Source of the DNA: Maricaulis sp039978735
Lineage (GTDB): Bacteria > Pseudomonadota > Alphaproteobacteria > Caulobacterales > Maricaulaceae
Assembly (NCBI RefSeq): GCF_039978735.1
Contig: NZ_JBDWAS010000039.1
Span: 37,058-101,057, forward strand
Length of the DNA: 64,000 bases
Reading direction: 5' to 3'
In this document: positions 8,566 to 16,368 of the stretch, piece by piece
How positions within the stretch are numbered: the first letter of the stretch is position 1
Layout: every line of letters begins with the position of its first letter
Made by a program: the position numbers and the translations under genes
The notes under the pieces: generated by a model
Told to the model about the DNA's origin: nothing
Databases searched by the model: none
What the model saw: only the letters and a program-made list of their open reading frames with translations

Positions 8566-8611
8566 AGCATTTTCAGCGAAAGTGGGCACCGGTTTCGCGG
8601 TTCGAAAATGC
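8566..8611. repeat. Dispersed palindromic element, copy 1
   Basis: A 46-base imperfect palindrome: the outer arms GCATTTTC (8567-8574) and GAAAATGC (8604-8611) enclose an inner stem GCGAAA (8576-8581) with TTTCGC (8593-8598). It begins on the base after the phosphatase stop codon. A second copy occupies the equivalent position after the amidohydrolase stop at 53031. The core AAAGTGGGNACCGGTTT resembles palindromic repeats familiar from other alphaproteobacterial genomes. It could act as a terminator or an mRNA 3'-end structure. Confidence 0.8.
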
Positions 8612-8624
8612 GGCCGCGGGAGCA

Positions 8625-8990
8625 CTAACTCGTGGAGCAGGCGTTGGCGGACCGTTTGAGCCGGGTGCCCACGTCGACGATGGCCTCGATCACGGGCAGG
8701 AGTTCGCGGCCGAGCTCGGTCAGCGCGTACTCGACGCTGGGCGGTGAGGTCGGCTGCACGGTGCGCATGACCACGCCCTTCCTGCCGAGCTCCTTGAGGC
8801 GTGCTGACAGCACCTTGGCCGAGATTGGCGGGATGTCGGCCTCCAGTTCGGAGAAGCGGCGCGGACCGCCGGCGAGGTGCCAGATCACATAGGGCGTCCA
8901 GGCCCCGCCGAGCAGCTGCATGCACTCGTTCACGGGGCAGTGGGTGCCGTCATCGAGCGGCCGGGACGTGTTGCGGCGGCGTTTCAGCAT
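8625..8990 (-). CDS. HxlR-family transcriptional regulator
   Basis: A 121-residue winged-helix protein of the HxlR type. It opens with the family's typical CPVNECMQLLGGAWTPYVIWHL, and continues FSELEADIPPISAKVLSARLKELGRKGVV (recognition helix and wing region) and a C-terminal dimerisation helix. HxlR proteins often sense thiol-reactive electrophiles through an N-terminal Cys; Cys18 and Cys23 are candidates. It is divergent from nitronate monooxygenase and GST, which suggests it represses them. A perfect short palindrome sits in the shared intergenic region. Its own inducer is unknown. Confidence 0.88.
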   Translation of the reverse strand: MLKRRRNTSRPLDDGTHCPVNECMQLLGGAWTPYVIWHLAGGPRRFSELEADIPPISAKVLSARLKELGRKGVVMRTVQPTSPPSVEYALTELGRELLPVIEAIVDVGTRLKRSANACSTS

Positions 8991-9057
8991 GCTGGGGCTC
9001 CGGAAAGCTGCTTACCGCCGGGATAGTACAAAACGCCGCTTACGCCTACTCACAAGG

Positions 9058-9070
9058 TTACATTCTGTAA
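9058..9070. promoter_or_regulatory. Putative HxlR operator palindrome
   Basis: TTACATTCTGTAA is a perfect inverted repeat (TTACA, three bases, TGTAA) between the divergent HxlR regulator and nitronate monooxygenase, 47 bases before the latter's ATG. The region around it is AT-richer than its surroundings. Assignment to HxlR is by position only. Confidence 0.45.
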
Positions 9071-9116
9071 TTGCGCTCCCATCTGTCTCCCCACCGCAGC
9101 GGACAGGAGGCAAGCG

Positions 9117-10193
9117 ATGACGGAGCGAAGCGAGGTTCAATCACGGATCGGGATCCAGCATCCGGTTGTGCAGGGACCGTTCGGCGGCGGGCTGTCGACC
9201 GTCGAGCTGACGGCAACTGTGTCGAATGCCGGCGGGCTTGGCTCATTCGGTGCCCATATTCTCGAACCGGACGGGATCGAGACCCTAGCGCGCGATCTGC
9301 GGGCCGCAACGGACGGGCCTTTCGCGCTCAATCTCTGGGTCAGCGATCACGATCCGGGCTGCGATCCGTTTCCACAGGCGGCCTTCGACGCTGTCTGGCC
9401 AGTCTTCGAACCCTATTTCCGCGAATACGGGCTCGATCGCCCCGAGCCGCCGGTGCGCTACCATCCCCGCTTCGAAGACCAGGTCGAGGCCATCCTGGCC
9501 ATCAAGCCGCGGGTCTTCTCCTTCGTCTTCGGCGTGCCCGACCGGGCCGTCCTGGAAGCCTGCCGCGGCCGGGACATCCTGACGCTGGGCGCGGCGACGA
9601 CGCTGGCCGAGGCCGAGGCGCTCGCGGATGCCGGTGTCGATATCGTGCTCGCGACGGGCTTCGAGGCCGGCGGCCACCGGCCGGCCTTTCTCGAGCCGCC
9701 CGAAGCCAATCTGGTCGGCACTCTTCCACTGACCCGCCAGATCGCAGCGCATCTTCGCGTGCCGGTGATTGCGGCCGGCGGGATTGCCGACCGGGCGGGT
9801 ATCGATGCCGCTCTCGCGCTGGGGGCCGGTGCAGCGCAACTGGGCACGGCCTTCCTGGCCTGCGCCGAGTCCGGCACCAATGACGCCCACCGCGATGTGC
9901 TGTTCTCGCCGCGGGCCCGGCACACCGTCCTGACCCGCGCCTATACCGGCCGTCTGGCCCGCGGCATTCCCAATCGCGTCATCGTCGAAATGGAAGCACG
10001 CGCTGACCGCCTGCCGCCCTTTCCGGTGCAGGCCTGGTTCCTGGGTCATCTCAAGTGCGCGGCGATTGCCGCTGGCGACGAGGATTTTGCCTCGCTCTAT
10101 GCCGGGCAGGGTGCGCCCCTGCTCCGTCACCGCAAGGCGGCCGATCTGATGGCGGATCTGAGCCGTCCAGCCGAGGTCCGGGCTGTCGCCTGA
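9117..10193 (+). CDS. Nitronate monooxygenase (2-nitropropane dioxygenase family)
   Basis: A 358-residue FMN-dependent TIM-barrel enzyme. It opens with IQHPVVQGPFGGGLSTVELT, typical of the FMN-binding N-terminus. Other landmarks are GFEAGGHRPAF, VIAAGGIADRAGID and GAGAAQLGTAFLACAES, which form the phosphate-binding and active-site loops. Family knowledge: these enzymes oxidise alkyl nitronates (propionate 3-nitronate and similar toxins) to aldehydes or ketones and nitrite. ACAGGAGG lies seven bases before the ATG. It is followed by a GST gene after 44 bases and preceded by a divergent HxlR regulator, which together suggest an electrophile or nitro-compound detoxification unit. Confidence 0.87.
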   Translation: MTERSEVQSRIGIQHPVVQGPFGGGLSTVELTATVSNAGGLGSFGAHILEPDGIETLARDLRAATDGPFALNLWVSDHDPGCDPFPQAAFDAVWPVFEPYFREYGLDRPEPPVRYHPRFEDQVEAILAIKPRVFSFVFGVPDRAVLEACRGRDILTLGAATTLAEAEALADAGVDIVLATGFEAGGHRPAFLEPPEANLVGTLPLTRQIAAHLRVPVIAAGGIADRAGIDAALALGAGAAQLGTAFLACAESGTNDAHRDVLFSPRARHTVLTRAYTGRLARGIPNRVIVEMEARADRLPPFPVQAWFLGHLKCAAIAAGDEDFASLYAGQGAPLLRHRKAADLMADLSRPAEVRAVA

Positions 10194-10237
10194 TCTCTCC
10201 CTCAACATCTTGCCAACCCCAGAAAGGATACCTTCCG

Positions 10238-10861
10238 ATGAAACTCTATTTTGCTCCGGGCGCCTGTTCGCTTTCGCCCCATATTGTCCTGCGCGAAGCC
10301 GGCCTGCCGGTCGAGCTGGAGCGTGTCGACCTGGCCGAGGGCCGGATCGTGTCGACCGGCGAAGCCTTCCGCTCGATCAATCCGAAGGGCTATGTGCCGG
10401 CTCTTGAGGTCTCGCCGGGCGAGGTCGTCACTGAAGGCGCGGCCATCGTTCAGCACATCGCGGACTCAAACCCCCAGGCCGGATTGGCACCGGCCGCCGG
10501 TACGCTGGAGCGGGCACGGGTGAATGAGTGGCTGACCTTCCTGTCGTCCGAACTCCACAAGGCCTTCGCGCCGATGTTTCAACCCAACAGCAGCGAGGAG
10601 GCCAAGGCGTACGCCATAGACCGTGTTACCAATCGCCTCGACCATATCGAAAGCGTGCTGGGCGACGGGCGCAGCTATCTGACCGGCGACACCTTCACCA
10701 TCGCCGACGCCTATCTCTTCACCCTCACCAACTGGACCGGTCCCACGGGTATCGGCCTGGGCAGCCGGTCGAAGCTGATTGCCTACATGGACCGTGTGCG
10801 CCAGCGGCCGGCCGTTCTGGCGGCACTGGAGGCCGAAGGCCTGCTGCAGCCGGCGGCCTGA
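10238..10861 (+). CDS. Glutathione S-transferase, beta-class-like
   Basis: A 207-residue cytosolic GST. The thioredoxin-like N-terminal domain begins MKLYFAPGACSLSPHIVLRE, where Cys10 sits at the position of the mixed-disulfide cysteine of beta-class GSTs; the cis-Pro is in GYVPALEV and the glutathione-contact motif is TEGAAIVQHI. An all-helical C-terminal domain contains TGDTFTIADAYLF, the N-capping and hydrophobic staple motif. AAAGGA lies seven bases upstream of ATG 10238; the longer in-frame extension runs inside the previous gene's territory and lacks such a site. Likely co-transcribed with nitronate monooxygenase. Confidence 0.9.
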   Translation: MKLYFAPGACSLSPHIVLREAGLPVELERVDLAEGRIVSTGEAFRSINPKGYVPALEVSPGEVVTEGAAIVQHIADSNPQAGLAPAAGTLERARVNEWLTFLSSELHKAFAPMFQPNSSEEAKAYAIDRVTNRLDHIESVLGDGRSYLTGDTFTIADAYLFTLTNWTGPTGIGLGSRSKLIAYMDRVRQRPAVLAALEAEGLLQPAA

Positions 10862-10873
10862 TCCGGACACGAA

Positions 10874-10899
10874 AACGGGCGGCCGAAGGGCCGCCCGTT
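10874..10899. terminator. Bidirectional hairpin between GST and DUF4168 genes
   Basis: A perfect 11-base-pair stem (10874-10884 with 10889-10899) with the tetraloop GAAG lies between convergent genes. An A-run on its left gives a short U-tract for the minus-strand transcript. Confidence 0.75.
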
Positions 10900-10927
10900 C
10901 ATTCCCGCTGTCAGGCGTGTCTGCGGC

Positions 10928-11317
10928 CTAGTTGCCGGCCTGCGCCTGGGCTTCTGCCTGGATGCGGGCCGCAACGCTCTGGTCGGTGCGGGCGGCATTG
11001 GCGATGGAGTTGTACTCGACGACGGTCAGGCCGGCGTCCTGGACAATAGTTTCCATCTCGGCCTGTGCTTCCTGCTGGATCTGCGCCTGGGTTTCCTGAT
11101 CTTCAGCCGCCTGCATGCGCGGCTGGACGTCCTGGACAAGGGCATTGATGCCGTTGGCGGCTTCCACGAAAGCGGTGACCTGCGCATCGGTGAGGGTGAA
11201 GGTCTCGGCCGCTCCGGCCTCGGCGCCGGCCTGGGCCGGGTCCTGGGCGAATACGGGGGCGGCGGCGCCTGCCAGCGCGGTTGCGGACAGGGCGGCGGTG
11301 AAAATCTTGTGTATCAT
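10928..11317 (-). CDS. DUF4168-like secreted protein
   Basis: A 129-residue protein with a clear signal peptide (about residues 1-24, cleavage after PVFAQ). The mature part is rich in Ala, Gln and Glu and almost entirely helical in character. The segments FTLTDAQVTAFVEAANGINA and AGLTVVEYNSIANAARTDQS match the usual DUF4168 layout, where a helix pair ends in a conserved Tyr-x-x-Ile and a late Asp. Function is unknown; members are small exported proteins, possibly periplasmic. A convergent terminator lies at its 3' end and a 440-base gap lies upstream. Confidence 0.7.
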   Translation of the reverse strand: MIHKIFTAALSATALAGAAAPVFAQDPAQAGAEAGAAETFTLTDAQVTAFVEAANGINALVQDVQPRMQAAEDQETQAQIQQEAQAEMETIVQDAGLTVVEYNSIANAARTDQSVAARIQAEAQAQAGN

Positions 11318-11759
11318 GAGAGTGTCTTCCCGGTTGCTGAACAGTATCTGGGTTCAAGGGCCCAATAGCGTGGGAACGATACCGGTCTAACAATGTTCCA
11401 TTACAATTTCACCACATGTATACAGCTCGTGGTTTCGACATAACGTCTGAGACGGTTGAAACAAATACTGTGGTTGTGTTTTGATGATCATCAACGGAGC
11501 AGGGTGGCTGGAGCTGATCCTGCAGAATGACGCCCGGACGTCCGGGTGATTGCGGCTTCGTGGCCGCCATGTTTCCACGACCGGAACGATCGCCATCCTC
11601 AGGTGAACCGGACATACCTCGGGTGATTTCAAGGCCGGTCTGTCGATGGGCGTGCGGGTTAAACCTGCCGGGCTTCTCTCCTATATTGCCGGGATTCCTG
11701 GTGTGGCGCGTGAAGCGGGCCCTGCCGGTCCCGATGCCCAGCAATTCGAGAGAGCTGAC
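11318..11759. other. Intergenic region with no supported gene
   Basis: This gap between two divergent genes holds only short open frames with no ribosome-binding site or recognisable product. An AT-richer stretch at about 11390-11500 probably carries promoters for the flanking genes. A 14-base palindrome, CCCGGACGTCCGGG, occurs at about 11532-11545. Nothing else is identifiable. Confidence 0.5.
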
Positions 11760-12818
11760 ATGAAAACGATTGGCTATGCCGCCCACAGCGCTGACACACC
11801 CTTGGTGCCATACACATTCGAGCGCCGCGGCCTGCGTGCCGACGATGTGGCGATCGATATCCTCTATTGCGGTGTCTGCCATTCGGACCTGCACACAGCG
11901 CGTGGCGACTGGGCCGGTACGGTCTACCCCAACATCCCCGGTCACGAGATTGTCGGCCGTGTGACGGCGGTCGGTCCGGATGTCAGCAAGTTCGCCGTCG
12001 GCGATACCGTCGCCGTGGGCTGCATGGTCGACAGCTGCCAGGATTGCGATCGCTGCCACGACGACGAAGAGCAATACTGCCGCAACGGGTTCACCGCGAC
12101 CTATAACAGCCCTGACCGGATCACCGGCGACAACACGCTGGGCGGCTATTCCAAACATGTCATCGTGCGTGAGGCCTTTGTCCTGCGTGTGCCGGAGACG
12201 CTCGATGTGTCACGGGTGGCGCCGCTCCTGTGTGCCGGCATCACCACTTACTCACCGCTGCGCACGTGGAATGTCGGCGAGGGCAGCCGGGTCGGCGTGA
12301 TCGGCATGGGCGGTCTGGGGCATATGGCGATCAAGCTGGCTGTCGGCCTCGGTGCCCATGTCACCGTGATCAGCCGCAGCCCGTCCAAGGAGGCCGATGC
12401 GCGCGAACTCGGTGCCGATGCCTTCCTGATCTCGTCGGACAGGGCGGCGATGAAGGCGGCGCGCAACAGTTTCGACCTGATCGTGGACACCGTGCCGGTC
12501 AAGCACGACCTCAACCCCTACATGCCCCTGCTCGACGTCGATGGCACGCTGTGCCTGGTCGGACAGGTCGGCCCGCTCGAGGAACTGGTGTCCGTGCCGC
12601 TGATCATGGGGCGCCGCCGGGTCGCAGGTTCCCTCATCGGGGGCATCGCCGAGACCCAGGAGGTCCTCGATTTCTGTGGCCGGATGAACATCCTGCCGGA
12701 ATGCGAGATGATCCGGATGGACGAGATCAACACGGCTTTCGAGCGCATGGAAAAAGCCGATGTGCGCTACCGCTTCGTGATCGACATGTCGTCGCTGGAG
12801 GTGCCGGACGCCGCCTAG
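11760..12818 (+). CDS. Zinc-dependent alcohol dehydrogenase (YahK/CAD type)
   Basis: A 352-residue medium-chain dehydrogenase. Catalytic zinc ligands are in YCGVCHSDLHTARGDW and PGHEIVGRV. The structural zinc knuckle is intact (SCQDCDRCHDDEEQYC). The NADP-binding Rossmann segment reads VGVIGMGGLGHMAIKLA. Overall pattern matches cinnamyl-alcohol dehydrogenase-like aldehyde reductases such as E. coli YahK, which are broad-specificity NADPH-dependent aldehyde reductases. ATG 11760 follows a weak GAGAG site; the in-frame extension upstream is not family-like. It stands alone, facing folE across a strong terminator. Confidence 0.9.
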   Translation: MKTIGYAAHSADTPLVPYTFERRGLRADDVAIDILYCGVCHSDLHTARGDWAGTVYPNIPGHEIVGRVTAVGPDVSKFAVGDTVAVGCMVDSCQDCDRCHDDEEQYCRNGFTATYNSPDRITGDNTLGGYSKHVIVREAFVLRVPETLDVSRVAPLLCAGITTYSPLRTWNVGEGSRVGVIGMGGLGHMAIKLAVGLGAHVTVISRSPSKEADARELGADAFLISSDRAAMKAARNSFDLIVDTVPVKHDLNPYMPLLDVDGTLCLVGQVGPLEELVSVPLIMGRRRVAGSLIGGIAETQEVLDFCGRMNILPECEMIRMDEINTAFERMEKADVRYRFVIDMSSLEVPDAA

Positions 12819-12841
12819 GCGCTCCGGCGCCGTCCGAAAAA

Positions 12842-12875
12842 AGAAAAGCCCCGTCCGGCCGGACGGGGCTTTTCT
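12842..12875. terminator. Bidirectional terminator between adh and folE
   Basis: A perfect palindrome centred at 12858/12859, with 17-base arms from 12842 to 12875, is flanked by A-runs on the left and T-runs on the right. It can terminate both convergent genes. Confidence 0.9.
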
Positions 12876-12895
12876 CATCAAACCGGTGTTTCGCG

Positions 12896-13513
12896 TCAGG
12901 CGCGTTCGACCATGCGGATGAAGCGGTCCTTCAGGGCCGGGTCGGTCTTGAACTCGCCGGTGAAGGTGGTGGTGATGGTCGACACATTCGGGTGATGCAC
13001 GCCGCGCGTCGTCATGCACTGGTGCTTGGCGTCGATCAGGACGGCCACGCCCAGCGGCTGCATCGCTTCGGTGAGGGCGTCGGCGATCTGGGCCGTCATG
13101 GTTTCCTGTGTCTGCATGCGCTTGGAGAAGATCTCCACCACGCGGGCAATCTTGGAAATGCCGACCACGGCCTTGCGCGGCAGGTAGGCGACATGGGCCA
13201 CGCCCAGGATCGGTGCGAGGTGGTGTTCGCAATGGCTCTCGACATCGATATTGGTCAGCATGACCATATCGTCATAGCCCTGCACGTCCTCGAATGTCTT
13301 GCCGAGGGCGGCCATCGGATCGGCTTCATAGCCGGAGAACCATTCCGACCAGGCTTTCACCACGCGCTTGGGTGTATCGATCAGGCCTTCGCGGGCCGGG
13401 TCGTCGCCCGCCCAGGCGATCAGCGTGCGGACGGCCTCCTCGGCCTCCTCGCGGGTCGGTTTGGAGTTTGTCACGCCAGCCAGGCGCGCAGCTTCAGGTG
13501 TCACGGCGTCCAT
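12896..13513 (-). CDS. folE: GTP cyclohydrolase I
   Basis: A 205-residue enzyme catalysing GTP to 7,8-dihydroneopterin triphosphate, the first step of folate/pterin synthesis. The zinc ligands are visible in VESHCEHHLAPILG (Cys and His) and HQCMTTRG (second Cys), and the GTP-binding region in YLPRKAVVGISKIARVVE. Two ATGs lie six bases apart. AAGGA is nine bases before the second (13513) and only three before the first (13519), so the second is preferred. The much longer in-frame extension upstream has no family similarity. Unrelated to its neighbours; divergent from cysS. Confidence 0.93.
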   Translation of the reverse strand: MDAVTPEAARLAGVTNSKPTREEAEEAVRTLIAWAGDDPAREGLIDTPKRVVKAWSEWFSGYEADPMAALGKTFEDVQGYDDMVMLTNIDVESHCEHHLAPILGVAHVAYLPRKAVVGISKIARVVEIFSKRMQTQETMTAQIADALTEAMQPLGVAVLIDAKHQCMTTRGVHHPNVSTITTTFTGEFKTDPALKDRFIRMVERA

Positions 13514-13749
13514 CCCCATGGATCCTTTCGTTGTCGGGTCGGTCCTGCGCGTATACGACAGGGCCGTAGTGCCGGTTTCCGGATCGAGGATGCAGAGCCG
13601 GATTTTTTTCACCCGGAGCCTGAAATCCTCTGTGTTCGCGCCTCGGCGCTTGACGGTATTTAGGCCTTCCCTGTGTGAAATCCAATGATATGACCGCAGG
13701 GAAGATGTGAATTTTTCACGCCCTTGACACAAACGGAACAGACAAGAAC

Positions 13750-15135
13750 ATGAAATCGCTCACCCTTTACGATACGATGGCGCGGCGAAAGCGCGCATTC
13801 GAACCGATCGATCAGGACCGGGTGACCATGTATGTCTGTGGTCCGACGGTCTACAGCTACGCCCATATCGGCAATGCGCGCCCACCGGTCGTGTTCGATG
13901 TGCTGCGCCGGGTACTCGGACATCTCTACGGTGCCAAGAGCGTCGTGCTGGCGGCCAACATCACCGATATCGACGACAAGATCATGGCTGCCGCCCGCGA
14001 GAGTGGCGAGGGGATCGAGGCCGTCGCGACGAAATTCGCCCGCATCTATCGCGAGGATCTCGATGCACTGGGCATCGTGCCGCCGACGCTGGAGCCCAAG
14101 GCGACCGATCACATCCAGCCGATGATCGCCATGATGCAGCGCCTGGTCGATGGCGGTCATGCCTATGCGGCCGAAGGCCATGTCCTCTTCTCGGTGAAGT
14201 CCTACGAGGCCTATGGCGCGCTGTCCAAGCGCTCGCTCGACGACATGATCGCGGGTGCCCGGGTCGAGGTGGCGCCCTACAAGAAGGATCCGTGCGACTT
14301 CGTACTGTGGAAGCCGTCTGCGGATGACGAGCCGGGCTGGGACAGCCCCTGGGGCCGCGGCCGTCCGGGCTGGCACCTGGAATGCTCGGCCATGTGCGAG
14401 ACGCATCTGGGCGAAACGATCGACATTCATGGCGGTGGCATCGACCTGGTCTTCCCGCACCATGAGAACGAGATCGCCCAGTCGACCTGCGCCCATGGCG
14501 GCAAGTCGATGGCCAATTACTGGCTGCACAACGGCTTTCTCAACATGGGCTCGGACAAGATGTCCAAGTCGCTGGGCAATGTCGCGCTGATCCACGATCT
14601 CCTGAAATCCTGGCCGGGCGAAGTGCTGCGCTGCGCGCTGCTGACGGCGCATTATCGTGCCCCGCTGACCTGGAATTCGGATCTCCTGGCCAAGACCCGC
14701 CGTTCGCTCGACCGGATCTATGGCGTGCTGCGCCGCCTGGGTCATCTGGAAGCCGTGCCCAGCGATGTGCCCGAGGCCTTCCTCGACGCCCTGCTGGACG
14801 ACATCAATACGCCCAAGGCGATGTCGGAGCTTTTCGCGCTGGCCGGCGAGGCCAACAAGGCGGAGACGCCGCAGGAGAAGGCCGAGGCCAAGGGACGTCT
14901 TCTGGCGGCCGGTGCCCTGATGGGGCTGGGCCAGGCCGATCCGGATGCCTGGTTCGGTCTGACCGATATCGATGTGGAGGAACGCGCCGCGATTGACGCC
15001 CTCATCCTCAAGCGCCAGGAGGCGCGCGAGGCCAAGGACTGGGCGCTCGCCGACGAGGTGCGCGACGAGCTCAATGCACGCCAGATCCAGGTCGATGACG
15101 GGCCGGAAGGCTCGACCTGGCGGAAGATGGGATAA
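13750..15135 (+). CDS. cysS: Cysteinyl-tRNA synthetase
   Basis: A 461-residue class I synthetase. The HIGH-like motif is SYAHIGNARPP, the second signature is DKMSKSLGN, and zinc ligands occur in MYVCGPTVY, GWHLECSAM and FPHHENE. Length is normal for the family. It activates cysteine and charges tRNA-Cys in the cytoplasm. The start codon follows the divergent folE region; the bases TTGACA at 13724-13729 are too near to serve as a -35 for a normal leader. The next gene starts five bases after the stop, so a small two-gene transcript is likely. Confidence 0.95.
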   Translation: MKSLTLYDTMARRKRAFEPIDQDRVTMYVCGPTVYSYAHIGNARPPVVFDVLRRVLGHLYGAKSVVLAANITDIDDKIMAAARESGEGIEAVATKFARIYREDLDALGIVPPTLEPKATDHIQPMIAMMQRLVDGGHAYAAEGHVLFSVKSYEAYGALSKRSLDDMIAGARVEVAPYKKDPCDFVLWKPSADDEPGWDSPWGRGRPGWHLECSAMCETHLGETIDIHGGGIDLVFPHHENEIAQSTCAHGGKSMANYWLHNGFLNMGSDKMSKSLGNVALIHDLLKSWPGEVLRCALLTAHYRAPLTWNSDLLAKTRRSLDRIYGVLRRLGHLEAVPSDVPEAFLDALLDDINTPKAMSELFALAGEANKAETPQEKAEAKGRLLAAGALMGLGQADPDAWFGLTDIDVEERAAIDALILKRQEAREAKDWALADEVRDELNARQIQVDDGPEGSTWRKMG

Positions 15136-15139
15136 CGCC

Positions 15140-15406
15140 ATGGCCCTCAAGGGCTTCAACGTGATGCTGCAGGCCGAGGACGCGGTCGGCCCGTGCTTTG
15201 TCGCCTATGGCGTGGTGGCGGAAACCGAGGAGCAGGCCGCGCGTCTCGCCGAAGGCGCGGCCCAGGCCGAAGGCTTCTGGTCGGTCGAGACCGACGAGGT
15301 CTGGCAGCCCGAACCCGACGGTGACGAGGACTTCGGAGACATCCCCGAAGTCCTCGGCCGCAACGATCCCACCTATCTCGACGAAGACGAGGAAGACTGG
15401 GACTGA
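15140..15406 (+). CDS. Small conserved-looking protein downstream of cysS
   Basis: An 88-residue protein of unknown function. It starts four bases after the cysS stop codon. The N-terminal half (MALKGFNVMLQAEDAVGPCF and following) looks like one compact alpha/beta unit, and the C-terminal third is very acidic (many Asp and Glu, ending EDEEDWD). No signal peptide or membrane segment is present. Codon use is like its neighbours and it lacks an overlapping better candidate, so it is probably real and translationally coupled to cysS. No family is recognised with confidence. Confidence 0.7.
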   Translation: MALKGFNVMLQAEDAVGPCFVAYGVVAETEEQAARLAEGAAQAEGFWSVETDEVWQPEPDGDEDFGDIPEVLGRNDPTYLDEDEEDWD

Positions 15407-15443
15407 GGCTGCGGGCTTCTTCTCCCCACCCAAACCTCACTTC

Positions 15444-15686
15444 CCCCGGCCCTTGTGCCGGGGCCTGGTTGAGCCTGCACCTGAAACGCCGGCAGGCCCC
15501 GGAACAGGTCCGGGGAAAGCGGCAGTGCGCATTTCAACCTCTCCCATTTTTCCCGGCCACCCGCTTTCGCGGGCGCAGGCTTCAGCCTGCGCAGGCAGGC
15601 TGCAGTTCCGGGACCGACCGAAGATCACCTCAAGCGATGAGGCTCCCGTAGATCCGGCACTGCGCCCGCGCATGCGGGTGGCCGGG
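15444..15686. repeat. Intergenic region of nested inverted repeats
   Basis: The 358-base gap before the NifU-like gene holds several strong hairpins. One is CCCCGGC (15444-15450) with GCCGGGG (15457-15463). Another is CCCCGGA (15497-15503) with TCCGGGG (15509-15515). A long-range stem pairs 15552-15564 (CCCGGCCACCCGC) with 15674-15686, continued by GCGGGCGCA (15569-15577) with TGCGCCCGC (15661-15669), enclosing a further hairpin at 15573-15602. No protein gene is supported here. It may be a cluster of mobile palindromic repeats or a structured RNA. Confidence 0.65.
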
Positions 15687-15764
15687 AGAAGGCGGGGTGG
15701 TGTTCAGGGGAGGGCGCCTTACCCCATGGCAAAGCGCGCCGAAACGCACTAGATAGAGGGCGTA

Positions 15765-16217
15765 ATGGCTGACGAACTCTACTCCAATGCCGTCCTGCGG
15801 CTGGCAGCGGATATTCCGCGCATCGGGCGTCTCGAACGTCCGCAGGCATCGGTGCGCAAGGTTTCGCGCTTGTGCGGTTCGGAAGTCGAGATCGATATTG
15901 TCATGCGCGGCGACCGCGTGGCCGATCTCGCCCTGCGGGTGAAGGCCTGTGCGCTGGGCCAGGCTTCGGCCTCGGTGCTGGCGCGCCAGGTCGTCGGCGC
16001 TTCGCTGAAAGAGCTGGAAGTCGCCCGCGACAGCCTGCTGGCCATGCTGAAACAGGGCAAGCCGGCGCCGCGTGACCGCTTTGGCGAACTCGCTGTTCTG
16101 GAAGGCGCGCGCGCCTATCCTGCCCGTCACCAGTCGGTGATGCTGGCCTTCGAGGCCGTGACCGAGGCGGCCCGCCAGGCGGCGACCGCGCAGACTCCGA
16201 CCTCGCTCACTGGATAG
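15765..16217 (+). CDS. NifU/IscU-like scaffold-fold protein
   Basis: A 150-residue protein with the IscU/SufU-like fold pattern. The first two cluster-ligand positions carry Cys (VSRLCGSEVEIDI near residue 37 and KACALGQASAS near residue 62). The third canonical Cys appears replaced: the matching region reads YPARHQSVMLAF. The gene sits just upstream of yidD. Whether it still assembles Fe-S clusters is uncertain given the missing ligand; it might be a carrier or a diverged scaffold. Start ATG 15765 lacks a strong ribosome-binding site (TAGAGGG is eight bases before). Confidence 0.72.
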   Translation: MADELYSNAVLRLAADIPRIGRLERPQASVRKVSRLCGSEVEIDIVMRGDRVADLALRVKACALGQASASVLARQVVGASLKELEVARDSLLAMLKQGKPAPRDRFGELAVLEGARAYPARHQSVMLAFEAVTEAARQAATAQTPTSLTG

Positions 16218-16368
16218 GGCTGTCCGGCCCCGCTTTGCCGGCGGGACGAGCCCGGGCAGTCCGAAAAGGCTTCCACACTTCACCCACAGGCTTTACTGCG
16301 GCCCGCGGTGCGCGCTTGATGTCCATGGTGGACAGCGCGTCCAGCGGCGTTAAAAGGCTTGCATCCAT

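Noticed and set aside
7309..8925. A 538-residue minus-strand frame opposite the PhoD-like gene
   Set aside because: Antisense to a clearly recognised phosphatase and without family similarity or a ribosome-binding site.
11387..11632. An 81-residue frame in the gap before the alcohol dehydrogenase
   Set aside because: No ribosome-binding site, odd composition and no family resemblance.
13724..13729. TTGACA as a -35 box for cysS
   Set aside because: It lies 21 bases before the ATG, leaving no space for a -10 at the usual distance plus a leader.
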